Positions 10,601 through 21,600 of a DNA stretch of 64,000 nt are shown here, one piece after another. Source of the DNA: Steromphala cineraria (lineage: Eukaryota > Mollusca > Gastropoda > Trochida > Trochidae); assembly GCA_916613615.1 (NCBI GenBank), contig OU744737.1:3492001-3556000 (forward strand). Direction: 5' to 3'. Both the position numbers and the translations under genes were made by a program. The notes beneath the pieces were generated by a model. The model saw only the letters and a program-made list of their open reading frames with translations, was not told the origin of the DNA and searched no databases. Numbering within the stretch: the first letter of the stretch is position 1; every line of letters starts with the position of its first letter.

Positions 10601-11376
10601 CATCTCCAGAACTAATGACTCTAGAGAGATGAAACTTGATGTGTAGACTCCTTTTGTGACTTCTTAACCCCAAATGTGGTCACAGGGATCAAAAACCGTC
10701 GAAACGTTTTTTCATCTTTCTCTTCAGGTCCAAAAGGTCTAGAGAGCTGAAAAGTTGTCTGTTCTCCTTTGCTAAATAGAACTCTAAAGTGTAGGTTTGG
10801 TGACCCCTTGACCCCAAATGAGGTCTCAGGGATCAAAAACCGTAAAAACGTTTTTTCATATTTCTCTCCAGGTCCAAAAGGTCTAAAGAGCTGAAAAGAT
10901 GTTTCAAAACCCCTTCGCCAATGAGGTATTTAAATTGTAGGTTTGGTGACCCCTTGACCCTAAATGAGGTCACAGGGGTCAAAACCTTAAAAATCGTATT
11001 TTCATCTTTCTCTCCAGGTCAAAAAGGTCTAGAGGGCTGAAAAGATGTCTGTAGACTCCTTGGCCAATGATGAATCTAAATTGTAGGTTTGGTGACCCCT
11101 TGACCCCAAATGAGGTCACAGGGATCAAAAACCTTAAAAATCGTATTTTCATCTTTCTACCCAGGCCCAAAAGGTCTAGAGGGCTGAAAAGTTGTCTGTA
11201 GACTTCTTGGCCAATGGTGAATCTAAATTGTAGGTTTGGTGACCCCTTGACCCCAAATGAGGTCACAGGGGTCAAAACCTTAAAAAACGTTTTTTCATCT
11301 TTCACTCCAGGTCCAAATGGTCTAGATAGGTGAAAAGATGTTTTAAAACTCCTTGGCCAATGAGGTATTTATATTG

Positions 11377-13966
11377 TAGGTTTGGTGACCCTTTGACTCC
11401 AAATGAGGTCACAGGGGTCAAAAACCTTAAAATCGTATTGTCATCTTTCTCTCCAGGTCAAAAAGGTCTAGAGAGCTGAAAAGTTGTCTGTAGACTCCTT
11501 GGCCAATGATGAATCTCAATTGTAGGTTTGGTGACCCCTTGGCCCCAAATGAGGTCACAGGGATCAAAAACTGTAAAAACGTTTTTTCATCTTTCACTCC
11601 AGGTCCAAAAGGTCTAGAGAGCTGAAAAGATGTTTTAAAACTCCTTGGCCAATGAGGTATTTATATTGTAGGTTTGGTGACCCCTTGACCCCAAATGAGG
11701 TCACAGGTGTCAAAACCTTAGAACTCGTATTTTTATCTTTCTCTACAGGTCCAAGAGGTCTAGAGGGCTGAAAAGATGTATTAAAATTCCTTGGCCAATG
11801 AGGTATTTAAATTATAGGTTTGGTGACCCCTTGACCCTAAATGAGGTCACAGGGGTCAAAACCATAAAAATCGTATTTTCATCTTTCTCTCCAGGTCTAA
11901 AAGGTCTAGAGGGCTGAAAAGATGTCTGTAGACTCCTTGGCCAATGATGAATCTAAATTGTAGGTTTGGTGACCTCTTGACCCCAAATGAAGTCACAGGG
12001 ATCCAAAACTGTAAAAACGTTTTTTCATCTTTCTCTCCAGGTCCAAAAGGTCTAGAGAGCTGAAAAGATGTTTTAAAACTCCTTGGCCAATGAGGTATTT
12101 ATATTGTAGGTTTGGTGACCCTTTGACTCCAAATGAGGTCACAGGGATCAAAAACCTTAAAATCGTATTGTCATCTTTCTCTCCAGGTCCAAAAGGTCTA
12201 GAGAGCTGAATAGTTGTCTGTAGACTCCTTGGCCAATGATGAATCTCAATTGTAGGTTTGGTGACCTCTTGACCCCAAATGAGGTCACAGGGATCAAAAA
12301 CTGTAAAAACGTTTTTTCATCTTTCTCTCCAGGTCCAAAAGGTCTAGAGAGCTGAAAAGATGTATTAAAATTCCTTGGCCAATGAGGTATTTAAATTATA
12401 GGTTTGGTGACCCCTTGACCTTGAATGAGGTCACAGGGGTCAAAACCATAAAAATCGTATTTTCATCTTTCTCTCCAGGTCTAAAAGGTCTAGAGGGCTG
12501 AAAAGATGTCTGTAGACTCCTTGGCCAATGATGAATCTAAATTGTAGGTTTGGTGACCTCTTGACCCCAAATGAGGTTACAGGGATCAAAAACTGTAAAA
12601 ACGTTTTTTCATCTTTCTCTCCAGGTCCAAAAGGTCTAGAGAGCTGAAAAGATGTTTTAAAACTCCTTGGCCAATGAGGTATTTATATTGTAGGTTTGGT
12701 GACCCTTTGACTCCAAATGAGGTCACAGGGGTCAAAAACCTTAAAATCGTATTGTCATCTTTCTCTCCAGGTCAAAAACGTCTAGAGAGCTGAAAAGTTG
12801 TCGTAGACTCCTTGGCCAATGATGAATCTCAATTGTAGGTTTGGTGACCCCTTGGCCCCAAATGAGGTCACAGGGATCAAAAACTGTAAAAACGTTTTTT
12901 CATCTTTCACTCCAGGTCCAAAAGGTCTAGAGAGCTGAAAAGATGTTTTAAAACTCCTTGGCCAATGAGGTATTTATATTGTAGGTTTGGTGACCCCTTG
13001 ACCCCAAATGAGGTCACAGGGGTCAAAAACTGTAAAAACGTTTTTTCATCTTTCTCTCCAGGTCCAAAAGGTCTAGAGAGCTGAAAAGATGTATTAAAAT
13101 TCCTTGGCCAATGAGGTATTTAAATTATAGGTTTGGTGACCCCTTGACCCTAAATGAGGTCACAGGGGTCAAAACCATAAAACTCGTATTTTCATCTTTC
13201 TCTCCAGGTCTAAAAGGTCTAGAGGGCTGAAAAGATGTCTGTAGACTCCTTGGCCAATGATGAATCTAAATTGTAGGTTTGGTGACCTCTTGACCCCAAA
13301 TGAGGTCACAGGGATCAAAAACTGTAAAAACGTTTTTTCATCTTTCTCTCCAGGTCCAAAAGGTCTAGAGAGCTGAAAAGATGTTTTAAAACTCCTTGGC
13401 CAATGAGGTATTTATATTGTAGGTTTGGTGACCCTTTGACTCCAAATGAGGTCACAGGGGTCAAAAACCTTAAAATCGTATTGTCATCTTTCTCTCCAGG
13501 TCAAAAAGGTCTAGAGAGCTGAAAAGTTGTCTGTAGACTCCTTGGCCAATGATGAATCTCAATTGTAGGTTTGGTGACCCCTTGGCCCCAAATGAGGTCA
13601 CAGGGATCAAAAACTGTAAAAACGTTTTTTCATCTTTCACTCCAGGTCCAAAAGGTCTAGAGAGCTGAAAAGATGTTTTAAAACTCCTTGGCCAATGAGG
13701 TATTTATATTGTAGGTTTGGTGACCCCTTGACCCCAAATGAGGTCACAGGGGTCAAAACCTTAGAACTCGTATTTTTATCTTTCTCTACAGGTCCAAGAG
13801 GTCTAGAGGGCTGAAAAGATGTCTGTAGACTCCTTGGCCAATGATGAATTTAAATTGTAGGTTTGGTGACCTCTTGACCCCAAATGAGGTCACAGGGATC
13901 AAAAACTGTAAAAACGTTTTTTCATCTTTCTCTCCAGGTCCAAAAGGTCTAGAGAGCTGAAAAGAT
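11377..13966 (+). repeat. Satellite A sub-block with 4- to 6-monomer periodicity
   Basis: The variant CTTTGACTCC recurs at 11,391, 12,121, 12,705 and 13,434, spacings of 5, 4 and 5 monomers. The variant GTATTAAAATTCC recurs at 11,778, 12,362, 13,091 and 13,967, spacings of 4, 5 and 6 monomers. So longer units of several monomer types were copied here with monomer gains or losses. Confidence 0.8.
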
Positions 13967-16450
13967 GTATTAAAATTCCTTGGCCAATGAGGTATTTAAA
14001 TTATAGGTTTGGTGACCCCTTGACCCTAAATGAGGTCACAGGGGTCAAAACCATAAAAATCGTATTTTCATCTTTCTCTCCAGGTGTAAAAGGTCTAGAG
14101 GGCTGAAAAGATGTCTGTAGACTCCTTGGCCAATGATGAATCTAAATTGTAGGTTTGGTGACCTCTTGACCCCAAATGAGGTCACAGGGATCAAAAACTG
14201 TAAAAACGTTTTTTCATCTTTCTCTCCAGGTCCAAAAGGTCTAGAGAGCTGAAAAGATGTTTTAAAACTCCTTGGCCAATGAGGTATTTATATTGTAGGT
14301 TTGGTGACCTCTTGACCCCAAATGAGGTCACAGGGATCAAAAACTGTAAAAACGTTTTTTCATCTTTCTCTCCAGGTCCAAAAGGTCTAGAGAGCTGAAA
14401 AGATGTATTAAAATTCCTTGGCCAATGAGGTATTTAAATTATAGGTTTGGTGACCCCTTGACCCTAAATGAGGTCACAGGGGTCAAAACCATAAAAATCG
14501 TATTTTCATCTTTCTCTCCAGGTCTAAAAGGTCTAGAGGGCTGAAAATATGTCTGTAGACTCCTTGGCCAATGATGAATCTAAATTGTAGGTTTGGTGAC
14601 CTCTTGACCCCAAATGAGGTCACAGGGATCAAAAACTGTAAAAACGTTTTTTCATCTTTCTCTCCAGGTCCAAAAGGTCTAGAGAGCTGAAAAGATGTTT
14701 TAAAACTCCTTGGCCAATGAGGTATTTATATTGTAGGTTTGGTGACCTCTTGACCCCAAATGAGGTCACAGGGATCAAAAACTGTAAAAACGTTTTTTCA
14801 TCTTTCTCTCCAGGTCCAAAAGGTCTAGAGAGCTGAAAAGATGTATTAAAATTCCTTGGCCAATGAGGTATTTAAATTATAGGTTTGGTGACCCCTTGAC
14901 CCTAAATGAGGTCACAGGGGTCAAAACCATAAAAATCGTATTTTCATCTTTCTCTCCAGGTCTAAAAGGTCTAGAGGGCTGAAAAGATGTCTGTAGACTC
15001 CTTGGCCAATGATGAATCTAAATTGTAGGTTTGGTGACCTCTTGACCCCAAATGAGGTCACAGGGATCAAAAACTGTAAAAACGTTTTTTCATCTTTCTC
15101 TCCAGGTCCAAAAGGTCTAGAGAGCTGAAAAGATGTATTAAAATTCCTTGGCCAATGAGGTATTTAAATTATAGGTTTGGTGACCCCTTGACCCTAAATG
15201 AGGTCACAGGGGTCAAAACCATAAAAATCGTATTTTCATCTTTCTCTCCAGGTCTAAAAGGTCTAGAGGGCTGAAAAGATGTCTGTAGACTCCTTGGCCA
15301 ATGATGAATCTAAATTGTAGGTTTGGTGACCTCTTGACCCCAAATGAGGTCACAGGGATCAAAAACTGTAAAAACGTTTTTTCATCTTTCTCTCCAGGTC
15401 CAAAAGGTCTAGAGAGCTGAAAAGATGTTTTAAAACTCCTTGGCCAATGAGGTATTTATATTGTAGGTTTGGTGACCTCTTGACCCCAAATGAGGTCACA
15501 GGGATCAAAAACTGTAAAAACGTTTTTTCATCTTTCTCTCCAGGTCCAAAAGGTCTAGAGAGCTGAAAAGATGTATTAAAATTCCTTGGCCAATGAGGTA
15601 TTTAAATTATAGGTTTGGTGACCCCTTGACCCTAAATGAGGTCACAGGGGTCAAAACCATAAAAATCGTATTTTCATCTTTCTCTCCAGGTGTAAAAGGT
15701 CTAGAGGGCTGAAAAGTTGTCTGTAGACTCCTTGGCCAATGATGAATCTAAATTGTAGGTTTGGTGACCTCTTGACCCCAAATGAGGTCACAGGGATCAA
15801 AAACTGTAAAAACGTTTTTTCATCTTTCTCTCCAGGTCCAAAAGGTCTAGAGAGCTGAAAAGATGTTTTAAAACTCCTTGGCCAATGAGGTATTTATATT
15901 GTAGGTTTGGTGACCTCTTGACCCCAAATGAGGTCACAGGGATCAAAAACTGTAAAAACGTTTTTTCATCTTTCTCTCCAGGTCCAAAAGGTCTAGAGAG
16001 CTGAAAAGATGTATTAAAATTCCTTGGCCAATGAGGTATTTAAATTATAGGTTTGGTGACCCCTTGACCCTAAATGAGGTCACAGGGGTCAAAACCATAA
16101 AAATCGTATTTTCATCTTTCTCTCCAGGTCTAAAAGGTCTAGAGGGCTGAAAAGATGTCTGTAGACTCCTTGGCCAATGATGAATCTAAATTGTAGGTTT
16201 GGTGACCTCTTGACCCCAAATGAGGTCACAGGGATCAAAAACTGTAAAAACGTTTTTTCATCTTTCTCTCCAGGTCCAAAAGGTCTAGAGAGCTGAAAAG
16301 ATGTTTTAAAACTCCTTGGCCAATGAGGTATTTATATTGTAGGTTTGGTGACCCTTTGACTCCAAATGAGGTCACAGGGGTCAAAAACCTTAAAATCGTA
16401 TTGTCATCTTTCTCTCCAGGTCAAAAAGGTCTAGAGAGCTGAAAAGTTGT
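13967..16450 (+). repeat. Satellite A core: 438-bp trimer higher-order repeat
   Basis: Three monomer types follow in order: one with GTCTGTAGACTCC and GATGAATCTAAATTG, one with GTTTTAAAACTCC and GGTATTTATATTG, and one with GTATTAAAATTCC and GGTATTTAAATTATAGG. The third type recurs at 13,967, 14,404, 14,843, 15,134, 15,573 and 16,011. Spacings are 437-439 bp except one of 291 bp, where one monomer is missing. The copies look nearly identical by eye. Confidence 0.85.
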
Positions 16451-16499
16451 CTGTAGACTCCTTGGCCAATGATGAATGTCAATTGTAGGTTTGGTGACC

Positions 16500-18112
16500 C
16501 CTTGGCCCCAAATGAGGTCACAGGGATCAAAAACTGTAAAAACGTTTTCTCATCTTTCACTCCAGGTCCAAAAGGTCTTGATAGCTGAAAAGATGTTTTA
16601 AAACTCCTTGGCCAATGAGGTATTTATATTTTAGGTTTGATGACCTCTTGACCACAAATGAGGTCACAAGGGTCAAAACCTTAAAAATCGTATTTTCATC
16701 TTCCTCTCCAGGTCCAATACTTCAAGAGGGCTGAAAAGTTGTCTGTATACTCCTTGACCAATGATGAGTCTAAATTGTAGGTTTGGTGACCCCTTGACCC
16801 CAAATGAGGTCACAGGGATCAAAACCTTAAAAATCGCATTTTCATCTTTCTCTCCAGGTCCAAAAGGTCTATAGAGCTGAAAAGTTGTCTGTAGACTCCT
16901 TGGCCAAAGATGAATCAAAATTGTAGGTTTGGTGACCCCTTGACCCCAAATGAGGTCACAAGGATCAAAACCTTAAAAATCGCATTTTCATCTTTCTCTC
17001 CAGGTCCAAAAGGTCTATAGAGCTGAAAAGTTGTCTGTAGACTCCTTGGCCAAAGATGAATCAGAATTGTGGGTTTGGTGACCCCTTGACCCCAAATGAG
17101 GTCACAGGGATCAAAACCTTAAAAATCGCATTTTCATCTTTCTCTCCAGGTCCAAAAGGTCTATAGAGCTGAAAAGTTGTCTGTAGACTCCTTGGCCAAA
17201 GATGAATCAAAATTGTAGGTTTGGGGACCTCTTGACCACAAATGAAGTCACAAGGGTAAAAACCTTAAACATCGTATTTTCATCTTCCTCTCCAGGTCCA
17301 AAACTTCAAGAGGGCTGAAAAGTTGTCTGTAGACTCATTGACCAATGATGAATCTAAATTGTAGATTTGGTAACCCCTTGACCCCAAATGAGGTCACAAG
17401 GATCAAAAACTGTAAAAACGTTTTTTAATCTTTCTCTCCAGGTCCAAAAGGACTAGAGAGCTGAACAGATATTTTAAAACTCCTTGGATAATGAGGTATT
17501 TATATTGTAGGTTTGGTGACCCCTTGACCCCAAATGAGGTCACAGGGGTCAAAACCTTAAAAATCGTTTTTTCATCTTTCTCTCCAGGTCCAAAAGGTCT
17601 AGAGAGCTGAAAAGTTGTCTGTAGATTCCTTTGGCCAATGATGAATCAAAATTGTAGGTTTGGTGACCCCTTGACCCCAAATGAGGTCACAGGGATCAAA
17701 AACCGTAAAAACGTTTTTTCATCTTTCACTCCAGGTCCAAAAGGTCTAGAGAGCTGAAAAGATGTTTTAAAACTCCTTGGCCAATGAGGTATTTTTATTG
17801 TAGGTTTGGTGACCATTTGACTCCAATTGAGGTCACAGGGGTCAAAACCTTAAAAATCGTATTTTCATCTTTCACTCCAGGTGAGAAAGGCCTAGAGAGT
17901 TGAAATGTTGTCTGTAGATTCCTTGGCCAATGATGAATCTAAATTGTAGGTTTAGTGACCCCTTGACCCCAAATGAGGTCACAACAGTCAAAAATCTTAA
18001 GAACTTTTTTTTCATCTTTCACTCCAGGTCCAAAAGGTCTAGAGAGCTGAATTGTTGTCTGTCTGTTAATTTAAGGTTTGGTGACCGTAAAAACGTTTTT
18101 TCATCTTTCACT
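16500..18112 (+). repeat. Satellite A right margin, diverged, with a small local amplification
   Basis: Monomers here differ from the core at many positions and include shortened units near 18,060. Three nearly identical monomers with the variants GGTCTATAGAGCTG and TTGGCCAAAGATGAATC lie at about 16,861, 17,007 and 17,153, exactly 146 bp apart, showing single-monomer tandem growth inside the decayed margin. Confidence 0.8.
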
Positions 18113-19690
18113 CATAATGTAATACCAAGGATTGACTAATTTAAGTGGGCGTGTCCCAGACATCTTTAATTTTAATTTTATTTTTAGCAAAAGACAGATA
18201 TCACATGTTAAGTCACTCATTTTTTACAGTTTAGATGTAAAATATATTGATTCGCTACAATATTCATTTCTGGAAACTCTTGAATCTTAAAAAACTTCCT
18301 CCTAATACTGCAATGCCAAGGATTGACTATTTTAAGTGGGTGTGTCTCAGACGTCTTTAATTTTCGTTTGATTCTTAGCAAAAAACAGATATCACATATT
18401 CAGTCACTCTTTTCTAACATTTTAGATGTAAAATATGCTAGTTGGATACAATATCCATGTCTCGAAACTCTTAAAACGGAAAAACTTTCCTCCTAATACT
18501 GCAATGCCAAGGATTGACTATTTTAAGTGGGCGTGTCTCAGATGTCTTTAATTTTCGTTTGATTCTTAGCAAAAGACAGATATCACATGTTCAGTCACTC
18601 ATTTCTAATAATTTAGATGTAAAATATGATGGTTGGATACAATATCCATGACTAGAAACTCTTCAAACGGAAAAACTTTCCTCCTAATACTGCAATGCCA
18701 AGGATTGACTTTGTTAAGTGGGCGTGTCTCAGACGTCTTTAATTTTGAGTTGATTCTTAGCAAAAGACAGATATCACATGTTCAGTCACTAATTTCTTAC
18801 AGTTTAGATGTAAATTATATTGGTTAGTTACAACATCAATGTAAAGCAACTCTTGAATGTGAAAAAAACATTCTCCTAATACTGCAATACCAAGGATTGA
18901 GTATTTCATAAGGGCATGTCTCAGATGTCTTTAATTTAAAGTTGATTCTTAGCAAAAGACAGATATCACATGTTCAGTTACTCATTTCTTACAGTTTATA
19001 TGTAAAATGTTTTAGTTAGTTACAACATATATGTCTCGAAACTCTTAAATCTGAAAAAAAAATTCATCCTGATACTGCAATGCCAAGGATTGACTATTTC
19101 AAGTGGGCGTGTCTCAGACATCTTTAATTTTAAGTTAATTCTTAGCAAAAGACAGATATCAAATGTTCAGTCACTCATTTCTTACAGTTTAGATGACAAA
19201 TATGCTGGTTGGATACCATACCTATGTCTAGAAACGCTTGAACCTGAAAAAACATCCTCCTAATACTGCAATACCAAGGATTGAGTATTTCATGAGGGCA
19301 TGTTTCAGACGTCTTTAATATTGAGTTGATTCTTAGCAAAAGACAGATATCACATGTTCAGTCACTAATTTCTTACAGTTTAGATGTAAAATATATTGGT
19401 TAGTTACAACATCAATGTCAAGCAACTCTTGAATGTGAAAAAAACCTCCTCCTAATACTGCAATACCAAGGATTGAGTATTTCATGAGGGCATGTCACAG
19501 ACGCCTTTAATTTTGAGTTGATTCTTAGCAAAAGACAGAAATCACATGTTCAGTCACTCATTTCTGACACTTCAAGTGTACAACATGCTGGTTGGATACA
19601 ATATCCATGTCTCGAAACTCTTAAAACGGAAAAACTTTCCTCCTAATACTGCAATGCCAAGGATTGACTATTTTAAGTGGGCGTGTCTCA
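18113..19690 (+). repeat. Satellite B proximal margin, diverged monomers
   Basis: The first eight or so monomers next to satellite A carry many private changes (for example GATTCGCTACAATATTCATT at 18,249) and no long higher-order unit is evident. This is the expected state of an array edge that escapes homogenisation. Confidence 0.7.
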
Positions 19691-21600
19691 GACGTCTTTA
19701 ACTTTTGTTTAAGTCTAAGCAAAAGACAGATATCACATGTTCTGTCACTCATTTCTAACACTTTAGATGTAAAATATGCTGGTTGGATACAATATCCATG
19801 TCTCGAAACTCTTAAAACGGAAAAACTTTCCTCCTAATACTGCAATGTCAAGGATTGACTATTTTTAGTGGGCGTGTCTGAGACGTCTTTAATTTTGAGT
19901 TGATTCTTTGCAAAAGACAGATATCACATGTTCAGTCACTCATTTCTAACACTTTAGATGTAAAATATGCTGGTTGGATACAATGTCCATGTCTCGAAAC
20001 ACTTAAAACGGAAAAACTTTCCTCCTAATACTGCAATGACAAGGATTGACTATTTTAAGTGGGCGTGTCTCAGACGTCTTTAATTTTCGTTTGATTCTTA
20101 GCACAAGACAGATATCACATGTTCAGTCACTCATTTCTTACAGTTTAGATGAAAAATATGCTGGTTGGATACAATACCTATATCTAGAAACTCTTGAACC
20201 TGAAAAAACATCCTCCTAATACTGCAATACCAAGGATTGAGCATTTCATGAGGGCATGTTTCAGACGTCTTCAATTTTGAGTTGATTCTTAGCAAAAGAC
20301 AGAAATCACATGTTCAGTTACTCATTTCTGACACTTTAAGTGTAAAATATGCTGGTTGGATACAATACCTATGTCTAGAAACTCTTAAATCTGAAAAAAT
20401 TCCTCCTAATACTGCAATGCCAAGGATTGAATATTTTAAGTGGGCGTCTCAGACGTCTTTAACTTTTGTTTAAGTCTAAGCAAAAGACAGATATCACATG
20501 TTCTGTCACTCATTTCTAACACTTTAGATGTAAAATATGCTGGTTGGATACAATATCCATGTCTCGAAACTCTTAAAACGGAAAAACTTTCCTCCTAATA
20601 CTGCAATGCCAAGGATTGACTATTTTAAGTGGGCGTGTCTCAGACGTCTTTAACTTTCGTTTAAGTCTAAGCTAAAGACAGATATCACATGTTCTGTCAC
20701 TCATTTCTAACACTTTAGATGTAAAATATGCTGGTTGGATACAATATCCATGTCTCGAAACTCTTAAAACGGAAAAACTTTCCTCCTAATACTGCAATGT
20801 CAAGGATTGACTATTTTTAGTGGGCGTGTCTGAGACGTCTTTAATTTTGAGTTGATTCTTTGCAAAAGACAGATATCACATGTTCAGTCACTCATTTCTA
20901 ACACTTAAGATGTAAAATATGCTGGTTGGATACAATGTCCATGTCTCGAAACACTTAAAACGGAAAAACTTTCCTCCTAATACTGCAATGACAAGGATTG
21001 ACTATTTTAAGTGGGCGTGTCTCAGACGTCTTTAATTTTCGCTTGATTCTTAGCACAAGACAGATATCACATGTTCAGTCACTCATTTCTTACAGTTTAG
21101 ATGAAAAATATGCTGGTTGGATACAATACCTATATCTAGAAACTCTTGAACCTGAAAAAACATCCTCCTAATACTGCAATACCAAGGATTGAGCATTTCA
21201 TGAGGGCATGTTTCAGACGTCTTCAATTTTGAGTTGATTCTTAGCAAAAGACAGAAATCACATGTTCAGTTACTCATTTCTGACACTTTAAGTGTAAAAT
21301 ATGCTGGTTGGATACAATACCTATGTCTAGAAACTCTTAAATCTGAAAAAATTCCTCCTAATACTGCAATGCCAAGGATTGAATATTTTAAGTGGGCGTC
21401 TCAGACGTCTTTAACTTTTGTTTAAGTCTAAGCAAAAGACAGATATCACATGTTCTGTCACTCATTTCTAACACTTTAGATGTAAAATATGCTGGTTGGA
21501 TACAATATCCATGTCTCGAAACTCTTAAAACGGAAAAACTTTCCTCCTAATACTGCAATGCCAAGGATTGACTATTTTAAGTGGGCGTGTCTCAGACGTC
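19690..21600 (+). repeat. Satellite B: 952-bp (5-monomer) tandem duplication
   Basis: Private variants recur at an offset of 951-952 bp: TGCAATGTCAAGG at about 19,843 and 20,794, GCATTTCATGAGGGCATG at about 20,240 and 21,192, and AAGTCTAAGCTAAAG at about 20,665 and 21,617. The two copies differ at only a few positions by eye. Confidence 0.85.

Larger units (their letters stand above)
10580..18112 (+). repeat. Satellite A: about 50 tandem monomers of 146 bp
   Basis: Successive copies of TAGGTTTGGTGACC start at 10,792, 10,938, 11,084, 11,231 and 11,377, giving a period of 146 or 147. Each monomer has a TTGACCCCAAATGAGGTCAC block, a TTTTTTCATCTTTCTCTCCAG tract, an AGGTCTAGAGAGCTGAAAAG block and a CTCCTTGGCCAATGA block. 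Copies at the two ends are more diverged and carry small indels; the middle is highly uniform. Short minus-strand frames (for example 10,979-11,305) cross monomers and are not genes, since 146 is not a multiple of three. The array ends abruptly against satellite B. Confidence 0.95.

Noticed and set aside
10621..18139. Open frames of 69-108 codons across satellite A
   Set aside because: They span neighbouring monomers whose period is not a multiple of three and stop at the first indel or variant; no protein family is recognisable.
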